Source: Psychrobacter sp. M13 (lineage in GTDB: Bacteria > Pseudomonadota > Gammaproteobacteria > Pseudomonadales > Moraxellaceae). From it: a stretch of 29,784 nucleotides of DNA. The stretch spans positions 1 to 29,784 of the forward strand of contig NZ_CP132195.1 in assembly GCF_030718935.1 (NCBI RefSeq), in the 5' to 3' direction. Of the stretch, positions 1 through 7,132 are shown piece after piece (position 1 is the stretch's first letter; the number at the start of each line of letters is the position of its first letter). The notes beneath the pieces were generated by a model. It was not told where the DNA came from. It searched no databases and was given only the letters and a program-made list of their open reading frames with translations. Made by a program: the position numbers and the translations under genes.

Positions 1-1569
1 ATGCGCCTGTCTACTATTAATCTACAAAAGCGTTTGAGTACTCACTCAAATCAATTACCGCTATGGTTTACGCTAGTAGCAGCATGGCTTGCAGGGGCTA
101 TTTTCTTATTTGCGCTAGCGCCTTATGGGTTCTGGCCGCTAGCAATAGTGTCACCAGCGATTTTATATGCGCTGTTGGTACCAAGTATGAGTGGTCGTCG
201 CGCTTTTATTATTGGTGAAGCTTACGGTATGGGGTTATGGTGCGTCGGCGGCTTTTGGCTCTATACTGCCATCCATGATTATAGCGATACTCCAGCATGG
301 CTTGCGTTGATTATGATTGCGTTGATGGGTCTTGGCATGGGACTGTTTCATGGATTTTTAGCATTAGTTTTTAACCGTATGGTAGGCAAACAACCCTTTT
401 CATTTGCAGCTCTCTGGGTGCTACAAGAATGGTTAAAAACTTGGTTATTCACAGGCTTTCCGTGGCTGTTTGTTGGCTATGCGTTTACTGAAGAGTATTG
501 GTTATCGTCCTTAGCACCTATTGCTGGTGTTTTTGCCGTCTCTTTTGTTGCCATAATATTGGCTGTAAGTTTAGTAGAGCTACTGCGTCGGCGCAGTAGT
601 TATGCCGTCGTTTCTGTACTGTTATTAGCCATTAGCACATCATTATGGCTGGTCAATCCGCAATGGACAAAACCTAAGGGCACACCTGATCTGTCAGTGT
701 CATTGATTCAAGGTAATATTTCACAAGATATAAAGTGGCTGACTCAATATCAAGTAGAAACGCTAAAGATTTATGCGAAGTTAACACGTAGCGAGTGGGG
801 TAGTGATATTGTGGTGTGGCCTGAATCATCTATTCCGATGTTTCAGGATGAGGCTGCGGGCTTTATTAGTGAAATGATAGAAATGGCCAATGCGACCAAT
901 ACGACATGGATAACTGGTATCCCTTATAAGGATAAAGCGGCATTCAATACCAGTACGGATAAGTATCTCCCATTTTATAATAGCGTGATTGCTCGAGGTG
1001 TAGAAGCTGAAGGCTTATATAAGAAGCAGCGTCTAGTGCCTTTTGGAGAGTATATTCCATTTGAAGGTTTGCTCGATATCTTCCCAAATTTGGCCGGTAG
1101 TCAGGATATCAAGAGCTATAGTCGTGGTAGTGATCAGCAGTCACCGCTACAGGTACGTGGACACAATGTAGGTACAGCAATTTGTTATGAGGTAGCTTAT
1201 CCAGACACCACGCGTAAAAATGCAATCGATACTGACTTTTTGTTGACCGTCTCCAACGATGCCTGGTTTGGCACTTCAGCAGGGCCATTGCAACATTTGC
1301 AAATGGTACAGATGCGCGCTCTTGAGAACGGGCGCTGGTTTATTCGAGCGACCAATACTGGTGTTACCGCTATCATTAACCATAAAGGTCGTATTGTAAA
1401 ACGCGCACCGCAGTTTGAGCGTACTGTACTACGTGGTGAGATACAGGCACGGGTTGGCAACACTCCCTTTATGCTTATGGGAAATTATCCTATCTTGATA
1501 ATAATAACCTTGTTATTACTACTAAGCTATTTTGGCAAAGGTCTAACCACACTTAGAAGACGAGGGTAA
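1..1569 (+). CDS. lnt: Apolipoprotein N-acyltransferase (Lnt)
   Basis: Lnt is an inner-membrane enzyme that adds the third acyl chain, taken from a phospholipid, to the N-terminal diacylglyceryl-cysteine of lipoproteins. The 522-residue protein has several hydrophobic segments in the first ~220 residues, then a periplasmic nitrilase (carbon-nitrogen hydrolase) domain and a C-terminal membrane helix (~495-511). The nitrilase triad is visible: Glu275 in WPESS, Lys342 in YKKQRLVPFGEY and Cys395 in AICYE, matching Glu267/Lys335/Cys387 of the E. coli enzyme. The length is normal for the family. The start codon is the first base of the window, so its ribosome binding site and promoter cannot be judged unless the molecule is circular. 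lgt follows on the same strand ~440 bp downstream. lnt is normally a chromosomal core gene, so a copy beside a plasmid replicon is notable. The family call is secure. Confidence 0.96.
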   Translation: MRLSTINLQKRLSTHSNQLPLWFTLVAAWLAGAIFLFALAPYGFWPLAIVSPAILYALLVPSMSGRRAFIIGEAYGMGLWCVGGFWLYTAIHDYSDTPAWLALIMIALMGLGMGLFHGFLALVFNRMVGKQPFSFAALWVLQEWLKTWLFTGFPWLFVGYAFTEEYWLSSLAPIAGVFAVSFVAIILAVSLVELLRRRSSYAVVSVLLLAISTSLWLVNPQWTKPKGTPDLSVSLIQGNISQDIKWLTQYQVETLKIYAKLTRSEWGSDIVVWPESSIPMFQDEAAGFISEMIEMANATNTTWITGIPYKDKAAFNTSTDKYLPFYNSVIARGVEAEGLYKKQRLVPFGEYIPFEGLLDIFPNLAGSQDIKSYSRGSDQQSPLQVRGHNVGTAICYEVAYPDTTRKNAIDTDFLLTVSNDAWFGTSAGPLQHLQMVQMRALENGRWFIRATNTGVTAIINHKGRIVKRAPQFERTVLRGEIQARVGNTPFMLMGNYPILIIITLLLLLSYFGKGLTTLRRRG

Positions 1570-2006
1570 TAGTAAACTTAGTCATAATAATTTAATCAGC
1601 ATAAATTTTATTGTAGGGTTCATGTTTCAGCTGCTTTAGAATCTAAGTCTTGATCAAGCGATTCTACGAAACTTTCAGATATTATCATGCTGTAGATATC
1701 TCTAACCAAATGACCATATTCGTGACATGCATCGAATCTACTTTTCTCCATAGTTTTTTGGTTATTCAAAAAGATAAAAGGTATTCACGCCTCAGTTGGT
1801 TGATTAGATTTAGGGAGAATATTACATTATTGGAATAATTTTTTTCCGCTTGCTGCGCGCAAGACAAACAGATGTTTCGAAATATTTATCCCAGCACCAC
1901 GTTATGATTGTTGACACTCTTTTGTTCTGAACAGACGGTCGTGTTCGCAAGGGTCGAACTTTGCTATTATAACCAACATTCTATTATCAATAATTATGAT
2001 ACCTTT
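1570..2006. other. lnt-lgt intergenic region
   Basis: About 440 bp without a convincing gene. A 62-codon open frame at 1650-1838 has no ribosome binding site and no recognisable motif. A TTGACA hexamer lies at 1911-1916 and a TATTAT at 1965-1970, but they are too far apart to form one promoter. The lgt promoter is probably near 1940-1970. No strong terminator is seen after lnt. Confidence 0.4.
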
Positions 2007-2891
2007 ATGATGATTCATCCTCAGTATGATCCCGTTGCGCTGTCTTTGGGCCCAGTAGAAGTGAACTGGTATGGTTTAATGTACCTGCTGGCATTTGCCA
2101 CCGCTTATGGTCTGGCTTGGTATCGTAGTACCAAACGCGACAATTGGACCACCGATATGGTGTCTGATTTGGTCTTTTATGGGGCGCTTGGCGTTATTTT
2201 AGGCGGTCGGATTGGCTATGTGCTGTTTTATCAATTCGGCGAGCTACTACAAAACCCAGCCTACCTATTAAAAGTTTGGGAAGGCGGTATGTCTTTCCAC
2301 GGCGGCTTTATTGGCGTCATGATAGGTATGTGGTTCTTTGCGCGTAAATACAAAAAAACCACCTTTCAAGTATTCGATTTTATCGTTCCTTGCGTGCCAA
2401 CTGGCTTACTGTTTGGTCGTATCGGTAATTATATCAATGGTGAACTATGGGGGCGCGTATCAGACGGTGGCTATAATTGGCTGACCTACTTTCCGCAAGC
2501 CGCTGCCTTTGATATGGAGCAATTACAGAGCAATCCACAATTGCAAGAATTGATGATTGAGGTTAATGGTCAGTACATACTGCCTCGTCATCCATCGCAA
2601 CTATATGAAGCCTTCGCCGAAGGTCTGCTGCTATTTATCTTTTTATGGTGGTACTCATCAAGGCCGCGTCCACGTATGGCCGCTTCTGCCGTGTTCTTAC
2701 TGGGCTACGGTATCAGCCGCTTTATCATTGAATTCTTCCGTCAGCCAGATGCTGATCAAGGATTTATCCTTTTAGGCTGGATGACTAAAGGTCAACTCCT
2801 AAGCGCACCGATGATTATCGCCGGCTTAATCATGCTGATTTGCGCTTATAAACGTGGTATCTATGATTGGGGTAAGCAGTCTGCTTATTAG
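2007..2891 (+). CDS. lgt: Prolipoprotein diacylglyceryl transferase (Lgt)
   Basis: Lgt moves a diacylglyceryl group from phosphatidylglycerol to the lipobox cysteine of prolipoproteins, the first step of lipoprotein maturation in the inner membrane. From 2007 the protein has 294 residues, the usual family size. It shows the N-terminal DPVALSLGPVEVNWYGLMY region, the MSFHGGFIG motif and the Lgt signature GRIGNYINGELWGR, followed by HPSQLYEA. The frame is open upstream to 1908, but those 33 codons match nothing in the family and the known N-terminus begins at the MMIHPQYDP stretch, so 2007 (or the adjacent ATG at 2010) is chosen. No good Shine-Dalgarno is visible. With lnt just upstream and lspA at 18948-19655, the window encodes the whole lipoprotein pathway. 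The function is secure; the start is moderately so. Confidence 0.96.
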   Translation: MMIHPQYDPVALSLGPVEVNWYGLMYLLAFATAYGLAWYRSTKRDNWTTDMVSDLVFYGALGVILGGRIGYVLFYQFGELLQNPAYLLKVWEGGMSFHGGFIGVMIGMWFFARKYKKTTFQVFDFIVPCVPTGLLFGRIGNYINGELWGRVSDGGYNWLTYFPQAAAFDMEQLQSNPQLQELMIEVNGQYILPRHPSQLYEAFAEGLLLFIFLWWYSSRPRPRMAASAVFLLGYGISRFIIEFFRQPDADQGFILLGWMTKGQLLSAPMIIAGLIMLICAYKRGIYDWGKQSAY

Positions 2892-3029
2892 GTATGAGAA
2901 ACAATCATGTATGAACTAATAAAAATGAACGCCGTGCTAACAAGATACTGTAGTGGTCTATATAAGTGATCAATGGTTAGGTGGTATGGCGTCAAATTGT
3001 AGTGATCAAAAGGTTTAAAGGCAATGCTA

Positions 3030-3233
3030 TTATCGCTCTACTAGACGTTCTTCAATCATCTCGGTGAGCAGCTGCGTCACTGTTTTTCGGCTATCAAGTG
3101 CATGCTTTTTGAGCGCAATGTACTTTTCTTCATCAATATTGAAGTTAACCCGTACTGTTTTTTTCGGAGCGTTTGTCACGTCTGACAAATCTAGCGTGTT
3201 TTTAGCGTCCTTACTTGGTCTACCAGCTTTCAT
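3030..3233 (-). CDS. Ribbon-helix-helix partition protein, ParG-like
   Basis: A 67-residue basic protein directly downstream of parA (9-bp gap, same strand). The first ~27 residues are polar and probably flexible (KAGRPSKDAKNT). The rest fits a ribbon-helix-helix fold: a VRVNFNID strand, then helices IALKKHAL and TVTQLLTEMIEERL. This size, tail-plus-RHH design and position match ParG-type centromere-binding proteins that partner small ParA/ParF ATPases. A ribosome binding site AAGGTG precedes the ATG. It probably binds the ACTC-box arrays at 3898-3931 and 4982-5036, repressing the operon and forming the partition complex. The RHH fold is well supported; the ParG role is inferred from context and from the boxes. 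Confidence 0.8.
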   Translation of the reverse strand: MKAGRPSKDAKNTLDLSDVTNAPKKTVRVNFNIDEEKYIALKKHALDSRKTVTQLLTEMIEERLVER

Positions 3234-3242
3234 ACTTGCACC

Positions 3243-3881
3243 TTATTTTTTATCAAAAAATGTTTTAACTTCGTTTACTAGGGCTGTCATCTCTTGAACT
3301 GCGTTACTATTAGCTGATTCAGTATCGAATACCGTTTTACCTAATGAGGCGCTATTCGGATAACTCACACGCTGCATGATTCTACTGTTTAGCACAGGTA
3401 GACCGTACTCTAGTAAAACTGAGGCGACCTCTTTACCAATATTAGTATTCTGGATAGCACGAGATACTACAAATGCTGCTTTGAGTTTGCCATCCGTCAT
3501 CTCTATACGCTGCTTCACTAAGTCAACTAAATCGCTAGTCGCCCAGACGTCATAGGGACTAGGTTGCACTGGGATCAATACAAAATCAGCTGCTTTAATA
3601 GCGGACAAAGCTAAGCTAGTTGCTTGCGGTGACCCATCAATCACTACATATTCTTTATCAGACACGTTTTTTAGATCTTTATCTAGCGTCGGCCGATCAA
3701 GCCCAATCACTGGTACTGGGTTGTCTTCATCAACAGCTCGCCAATCGCGTGCACTTCCCTGCTGATCACTATCTACTAATAATACGCTATGCCCTTGCAG
3801 CTGTAACCCACGAGCTAATTGAGTGGCAATAGTTGTCTTGCCGCTACCCCCTTTTTGATTTAGTACGGCAATGACTTTCAT
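3243..3881 (-). CDS. parA: ParA/ParF-family partition ATPase
   Basis: A small Walker-type ATPase of 212 residues that drives plasmid segregation. It carries the deviant Walker A motif (QKGGSGKT, residues 9-16), the LLVDSDQQGSARDW Walker A-prime region and a VVIDGSP Walker B-like segment. There is no N-terminal DNA-binding extension, as in the short ParF class. The frame is open four codons further up, but the ATG at 3881 has a GGAG box six bases upstream and gives the canonical MKVIAVLNQKGG start. It is the first gene of a two-gene operon with the RHH protein at 3030-3233. An array of four ACTC boxes lies just upstream in the predicted leader, which suggests autoregulation by the partner. Confidence 0.93.
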   Translation of the reverse strand: MKVIAVLNQKGGSGKTTIATQLARGLQLQGHSVLLVDSDQQGSARDWRAVDEDNPVPVIGLDRPTLDKDLKNVSDKEYVVIDGSPQATSLALSAIKAADFVLIPVQPSPYDVWATSDLVDLVKQRIEMTDGKLKAAFVVSRAIQNTNIGKEVASVLLEYGLPVLNSRIMQRVSYPNSASLGKTVFDTESANSNAVQEMTALVNEVKTFFDKK

Positions 3882-3897
3882 AGAGAGCTCCATTTTC

Positions 3898-3931
3898 TTG
3901 AGTATTTGAGTATTTGAGTATTTGAGTATTT
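3898..3931 (-). repeat. ACTC-box operator array upstream of parA
   Basis: Three full and two partial copies of the octamer TATTTGAG in tandem. On the minus strand this reads ACTC-AAAT-ACTC-AAAT, four ACTC tetramers separated by four-base AT spacers. The array sits between the predicted parA promoter and the parA ribosome binding site. The TP228 ParG protein is known to bind ACTC tetramers separated by 4-bp AT-rich spacers, so this is probably the operator of the partition operon. The same octamer recurs at 4982-5036. Confidence 0.75.
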
Positions 3932-3936
3932 CTAAG

Positions 3937-3965
3937 ACTTTACTTAATAGTTAGATGAATAGCAA
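3937..3965 (-). promoter_or_regulatory. Predicted parA operon promoter
   Basis: On the minus strand, -35 TTGCTA (3965-3960) and -10 TAAAGT (3942-3937) are spaced by 17 bp. Transcription would begin near 3930, directly at the ACTC-box array, so a bound RHH protein would block initiation or clearance. The hexamers are only moderate matches. Confidence 0.45.
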
Positions 3966-4129
3966 CATTTTTTAATCAAAGTAGCGATATCTTCAGTATT
4001 GATTTAATCTCTATTCTAATAATAATTATAGAACTACCTCAATTTGTAAAATCCTGAGTTGGCATAGTAAACTACCTCCTGAAACATAATGTGCAGCTAT
4101 TGGGTATCATTTTAAGCTGCTAAAATGGG

Positions 4130-4158
4130 TACTTAATGCGGTTAGCATTCGTTATAAT
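4130..4158 (+). promoter_or_regulatory. Predicted promoter of the Cro/C1-type regulator
   Basis: A perfect -10 TATAAT (4153-4158) lies ~49 bp before the start codon of the gene at 4207; the -35 at the right distance is poor (TACTTA, 4130-4135). The region upstream (3966-4129) holds no gene. The short sequence AACTACCTC occurs there twice, near 4031 and 4071, with no assigned role. Confidence 0.45.
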
Positions 4159-4206
4159 CCAGCCGCCAATCAAAAACCACAAACAATTTATAATTAGGAA
4201 GCTATT

Positions 4207-4431
4207 ATGGTGAAATGTCACTTATCGACTATCATGGGCGAAAGGCGTCTTAAAATTGCCGATGTCTCAAGAGATACTGGTATCAATCGCGGCACCATCA
4301 CCCGTATGTATAATGAAGAAGCTACTAGAGTTGACTTAGATGTTATTGAGTCTGTATGCAATTACCTTAGAATTGATATTGGTGATTTATACGAAATAAT
4401 AAATGAGGACAGCAGTGAATCGTCAGCTTAA
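4207..4431 (+). CDS. Small Cro/C1-type (XRE) transcriptional regulator
   Basis: A 74-residue protein that is almost entirely one helix-turn-helix domain of the Cro/C1 type. MGERRLKIADVSRDTG and INRGTITRMYNEE form the DNA-reading pair, and VIESVCNYLRIDIGDLYEI is typical of the compact HTH_26-like family. A ribosome binding site (AGGAAG) lies seven bases before the ATG and a TATAAT box lies at 4153. Placed between the partition locus and the replicon, it may control plasmid maintenance genes, possibly the unknown gene at 4588 through the TGTAGAGAGT repeats at 4443 and 4533. The DNA-binding fold is clear; the target is unknown. Confidence 0.85.
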   Translation: MVKCHLSTIMGERRLKIADVSRDTGINRGTITRMYNEEATRVDLDVIESVCNYLRIDIGDLYEIINEDSSESSA

Positions 4432-4498
4432 GCAAGCTTATTTGTAGAGAGTAATTACTTTTAAACAAACAAAAAGACCTATAGAAGATTACTTTATC

Positions 4499-4526
4499 TT
4501 GCAATAGATTAAAATATAGGTATAAT
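4499..4526 (+). promoter_or_regulatory. Predicted promoter of the 89-aa gene, flanked by TGTAGAGAGT repeats
   Basis: -35 TTGCAA (4499-4504) and -10 TATAAT (4521-4526) are separated by 16 bp, a strong match. The decamer TGTAGAGAGT occurs at 4443-4452 and again at 4533-4542, on either side of the promoter and in the same orientation. This is a plausible operator pair for the neighbouring XRE protein. Confidence 0.55.
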
Positions 4527-4587
4527 TTGACCTGTAGAGAGTCATTTTAACCTTTATTTATTTTTAATAGTCTATAGGAGAATAACA

Positions 4588-4857
4588 ATGAGCGCCAATT
4601 TATCGCGACTTAACACCTGCACTTGGTTTAGTGACAACGCTAAGTCTTTAGCCTATCAACTGTTATCAAATCTACAAATACAACAGGGCACACAGTTAGC
4701 ATCATTACTTAGCGTTGACTCTATTCTTTATAATGACGAAGCAGTCTATGTGTGGGTGCAACGACAGCTAGATGCTGGACTTGTTGCTGATGATTACGCT
4801 TTAAGCACGCTTGAGACTGCTTTCATAGATACTATAGACGATGACCAAGCTGCTTAG
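4588..4857 (+). CDS. Hypothetical protein, 89 aa
   Basis: I do not recognise this protein. It is small (89 residues), acidic at the C-terminus (DTIDDDQAA), with no membrane segment or signal peptide. The central part, SLAYQLLSNLQIQQGTQLAS followed by YVWVQRQLDAGLV, looks helical and could be a degenerate winged-helix or a small adaptor fold, but nothing is diagnostic. It is a credible gene: it has a strong promoter at 4499-4526, a ribosome binding site (TAGGAGA) eight bases before the ATG, and a good rho-independent terminator at 4933-4964. Its place between the partition genes and the replicon suggests a plasmid backbone role. Confidence 0.7.
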   Translation: MSANLSRLNTCTWFSDNAKSLAYQLLSNLQIQQGTQLASLLSVDSILYNDEAVYVWVQRQLDAGLVADDYALSTLETAFIDTIDDDQAA

Positions 4858-4932
4858 TTTTAGTGGTAGATGTAGCAACCTAATTATTCTAATTTATCTC
4901 AAATTATTTAGCATTTAATGTAGGTTATTACT

Positions 4933-4964
4933 AAAAAAAGCTACCATGATCGGTAGCTTTTTTG
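4933..4964 (+). terminator. Rho-independent terminator after the 89-aa gene
   Basis: A stem AAAGCTACC / GGTAGCTTT with a short ATGATC loop is followed by a T run. The A run on the other side means it could also work on the minus strand. Confidence 0.85.
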
Positions 4965-4981
4965 CACAGCTTAATTTTACA

Positions 4982-5036
4982 TATTTGAGTATTTGAGTAT
5001 TTGAGTATTTGAGTATTTGAGTATTTGAGTATTTGA
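4982..5036. repeat. ACTC-box array, candidate centromere (parS)
   Basis: Six exact tandem copies of TATTTGAG plus a partial seventh. On the minus strand this is ACTC-AAAT repeated, identical to the unit upstream of parA but longer. It lies in a gene-free stretch just after a terminator and ~1.1 kb from the parA promoter. An array detached from any promoter is what one would expect of a partition site, with the parA array serving as operator. This follows the TP228 ParFGH model and is inferred. Confidence 0.7.
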
Positions 5037-5231
5037 TGCGGATTCAATTATCGAACTTAGGAAGGTTGTTAATAACAATCTGTTACAAAAATTAATTGGG
5101 ATAAGGATCTTAAGTATTAGCATTTACTTTGTATATCTTATTTTGCGCGTTATCGTATTTCTTATCAGATTGATAAAAAGCAAAATCAAGATACAACATA
5201 GGTTCAAGTGCTCTAAAATCAGTTGAAAAAG

Positions 5232-5292
5232 TACAGATATAATATTAAAAATAACATCAAATAAATACAGATATAATATTATAAATAACATT
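5232..5292. repeat. AT-rich direct repeat, two copies, 34-bp period
   Basis: TACAGATATAATATTA starts at 5232 and again at 5266, and the similarity continues through AAATAACAT in each copy with about one mismatch over 26 bases. The repeats precede the rep promoter. They could be protein binding sites or a remnant of a duplication. The stretch 5037-5231 shows nothing else. Confidence 0.6.
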
Positions 5293-5314
5293 GAAAAGCT
5301 TGCTATATAAGGGC

Positions 5315-5343
5315 TTGAACGAGTTGTAATAAAGGTGTAAACT
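5315..5343 (+). promoter_or_regulatory. Predicted rep promoter
   Basis: -35 TTGAAC (5315-5320) and -10 TAAACT (5338-5343) are spaced 17 bp apart. Transcription from ~5350 would give a leader of ~130 nt containing the hairpin at 5362-5392. The hexamer match is moderate. Confidence 0.4.
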
Positions 5344-5353
5344 CAAGAGCTAG

Positions 5354-5436
5354 AAAAACGAAAGCCCCGACAGTTGGACGCTGTCAGGGCTTGAATGAAG
5401 TTAAACTGCGGCAGCAGAGATAACCCCAAAATCGAA
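5354..5436 (-). ncRNA. Predicted counter-transcribed RNA controlling rep (RNAI-like)
   Basis: On the minus strand a promoter TTGTGT-17 bp-TATAAT (5470-5465 and 5447-5442) faces away from rep. About 80 nt further is a strong hairpin (arms 5362-5373 and 5381-5392, one mismatch), followed on that strand by TCGTTTTTC, a rho-independent terminator. The transcript would be fully complementary to the rep mRNA leader. ColE2-type plasmids are known to control Rep synthesis with such an antisense RNA against the leader. A smaller stem, CTGC/GCAG, lies nearer the 5' end. The RNA is inferred from promoter, terminator and position. Confidence 0.65.
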
Positions 5437-5481
5437 TGGTTATTATATCTCTACTAACGCGCTAACACAAGCGTAAATGAG

Positions 5482-6480
5482 ATGTATAACTTACAAAAAG
5501 TAAACCCAGAAAATTGGCAAAACATTCCTATTTTACGTCAATTTTTTGACGACCTACCGACAAATCCCTACTGCACAAATGAGAAAGGTTTTACATACAT
5601 TCGTAGTAAAAATCAAGCTATCCAGCACCGTTATATACAGCCTAATCACCCAAGCATTTGCAAATGGCTTGTCTTTGATATTGACGACCCACAAGCCCTA
5701 TTTGCTTACTATGATAACGGCTTACCACCGCCTCAATTTATCGCCGAAAATGACATTAATGGTCATGCTCATTGTGGCTATAGAATAACTACCCCAGTTG
5801 GTGTAGGCGGTCAATCAAGCATCAAGGCTACGCGATACCTTGCTAACGTGCAAAGAGCGTTAGCTGATGCCCTTGGTGCGGATCTAGGATATAGCGGTAA
5901 TCTTATCAAAAACCCTTGTTACGTGAAGCAAGAAATCGACCCCGATACACTGCCTTTTTGGTCAGATAAAGACGATTATGCTGATAATGGAGAGCGTGAC
6001 GAGCATAACGTATATTTAACAGGCGCACAGCCTAGCTATACACTCGCGGAGCTATCAAACAATCTCGACCTATATCTGTATGACATTAAAAAAAACCCAG
6101 CAGCTAACGACTCAGGCTATGGGCGTAATTGCTCAACATTCTACGGCCTATGCCCTTATGGTTACGCACTAGCTGGTAGCTCCTACAGCGAGATAGTGCG
6201 CCAGCTACAGCCCATCGCTGACAACATCAATAATAACTATGATGTGCCGATGCAATATGGCGAGGTCAAGCACATTGTGCGCAGCATTGCTCGTTATTGT
6301 GCGAGGATGAATTTTAGCGAGTCACATAAGCGGTTTTCAGAGCTGCAAGCCGTTAGGGGTGCTAGGGGTGGCAAGGTGTCTAAACGCCCACCAGTAAAGA
6401 CCTCAGAAAGCACTACAAAGCCTTGGCTAGAGCTAAATATAAGCCGAGCCACGTATTATAGACACAAAAAAAATAAATGA
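5482..6480 (+). CDS. rep: ColE2-type replication initiator (replicase/primase family)
   Basis: A 332-residue initiator. Residues ~1-165 match the replicase family of ColE2-like Rep proteins (RYIQPNHPSICKWLVFDID, then ENDINGHAHCGYRI and LIKNPCYVKQE). Residues ~200-275 look like the PriCT-1 primase C-terminal domain (GRNCSTFYGLCPYGYAL). The basic tail ends in a helix-turn-helix-like ISRATYYRHKK, probably for origin binding. ColE2 Rep is known to bind the origin and make a short primer there. The ATG has no Shine-Dalgarno box, which is also a feature of ColE2 rep, where the structured leader supports translation. A counter-transcribed RNA is predicted across the leader, and an origin-like sequence begins at the stop codon. 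Confidence 0.9.
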   Translation: MYNLQKVNPENWQNIPILRQFFDDLPTNPYCTNEKGFTYIRSKNQAIQHRYIQPNHPSICKWLVFDIDDPQALFAYYDNGLPPPQFIAENDINGHAHCGYRITTPVGVGGQSSIKATRYLANVQRALADALGADLGYSGNLIKNPCYVKQEIDPDTLPFWSDKDDYADNGERDEHNVYLTGAQPSYTLAELSNNLDLYLYDIKKNPAANDSGYGRNCSTFYGLCPYGYALAGSSYSEIVRQLQPIADNINNNYDVPMQYGEVKHIVRSIARYCARMNFSESHKRFSELQAVRGARGGKVSKRPPVKTSESTTKPWLELNISRATYYRHKKNK

Positions 6481-6525
6481 GACTGGATAAGCCATAATCA
6501 GATAATAGCTCTTTTGCACGCTATG
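6476..6525 (+). other. ColE2-type replication origin
   Basis: Starting at the rep stop codon, the sequence runs GAGACTGGATAAGCC, then TCAGATAATAGCTCTTTTG, closely resembling the ColE2/ColE3 minimal origin as I remember it (GAGACCAGATAAGCC, TCAGATAACAGC, CTTTTG). A small inverted repeat ATAGC/GCTAT (6505-6524) sits at the equivalent of the ColE2 origin hairpin. The position immediately after rep also fits. The comparison is from memory, not alignment. Confidence 0.8.
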
Positions 6526-6779
6526 GTGATATGTGGGAAGAGGTTATTCGTTAAGCCTATCTACACAATAAGACGTATTCCACGCAAACCAATTCCAGAG
6601 AGTCTAGGTTCCCGATTGTGACCCTGCGTTAATTTTGCCCACCGCTTAGGCTATCCATAGAAATTTAGCTTTGCCTTAGCTTTTAAGCGCTTGCCATAGC
6701 ATTAACTTGCTTACTCACCACAGCTGCTCGCCATGATTGGCCGCAAGGCATCTATGCAATGTTTATAAACCACAGGGGC

Positions 6780-6823
6780 TTGGGTGTGTGCATTCATACA
6801 TTTGGGTGTGATCATTCATATAT
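6780..6823 (+). repeat. Two tandem 22-bp repeats downstream of the origin
   Basis: Units at 6780-6801 and 6802-6823 both begin TTGGGTGTG and contain CATTCATA; 19 of 22 positions agree. They lie ~260 bp after the predicted origin. They may be iteron-like or host-factor sites, or may belong to the primosome assembly region. Confidence 0.6.
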
Positions 6824-6839
6824 CGCGTAATGTGCACAA

Positions 6840-6880
6840 GATTAAAAAGCTCTAAAAAATTTTGCGCTTTTTTTTTAATC
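6840..6880 (+). terminator. Terminator-like hairpin after the origin
   Basis: GATTAAAAAGC pairs with GC, a T run and AATC (6866-6880). The 3' arm holds nine T residues, so it could end rep-strand transcription. The stem is AT-rich with a long loop, so strength is uncertain. Confidence 0.5.
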
Positions 6881-7023
6881 GAAAGCTATCATTTAGCATT
6901 ATCTAATTGTCTATCTCTATTTGCCCCAAATTTGACCGTCAGAGAGTTTTAAAGCTAATCTGGTACGTTTCCTATCCCTGATATTTGAAACGCCCTACAC
7001 GCAATTACAGGAGCGTGTATTTT

Positions 7024-7124
7024 TTTGCCCGATAATAATGATAGGGTAGTAATATCATAAGATAGTATGATAGTAAAATAATATGATAATATTACTTGAT
7101 ATCCTATCCTATCATTGATATAAT
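7024..7124 (+). promoter_or_regulatory. Strong kfrA-operon promoter with overlapping inverted repeat
   Basis: -35 TTGATA (7096-7101) and -10 TATAAT (7119-7124) are 17 bp apart, an almost consensus promoter. It lies in the right arm of an imperfect inverted repeat: the left arm contains AATGATAGG and AGTAATATCAT (from ~7027), the right arm ATGATAATATTACT and CCTATCATT (to ~7117). KfrA proteins are known to repress their own promoters, so this is a likely KfrA operator. Confidence 0.7.
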
Positions 7125-7132
7125 GAATGCAA

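Larger units (their letters stand above)
6526..7095. other. Gene-free region downstream of the origin
   Basis: No convincing gene. It contains two tandem 22-bp repeats (6780-6823), a terminator-like hairpin (6840-6880) and an AT-rich imperfect inverted repeat rich in ATGATA/TATCAT (from ~7024). An open frame on the minus strand at 6955-7206 is low-complexity and overlaps the kfrA promoter, so it was not accepted. Confidence 0.6.

Noticed and set aside
1650..1838. 62-codon plus-strand open frame between lnt and lgt
   Set aside because: No ribosome binding site, no recognisable motif, odd composition; likely chance.
1908..2006. Upstream extension of the lgt frame
   Set aside because: The 33 extra codons do not resemble Lgt N-termini, and the family start falls at 2007.
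4982..5036. CRISPR-like tandem repeats
   Set aside because: The unit is 8 bp with no unique spacers and no cas genes; it fits a partition site.
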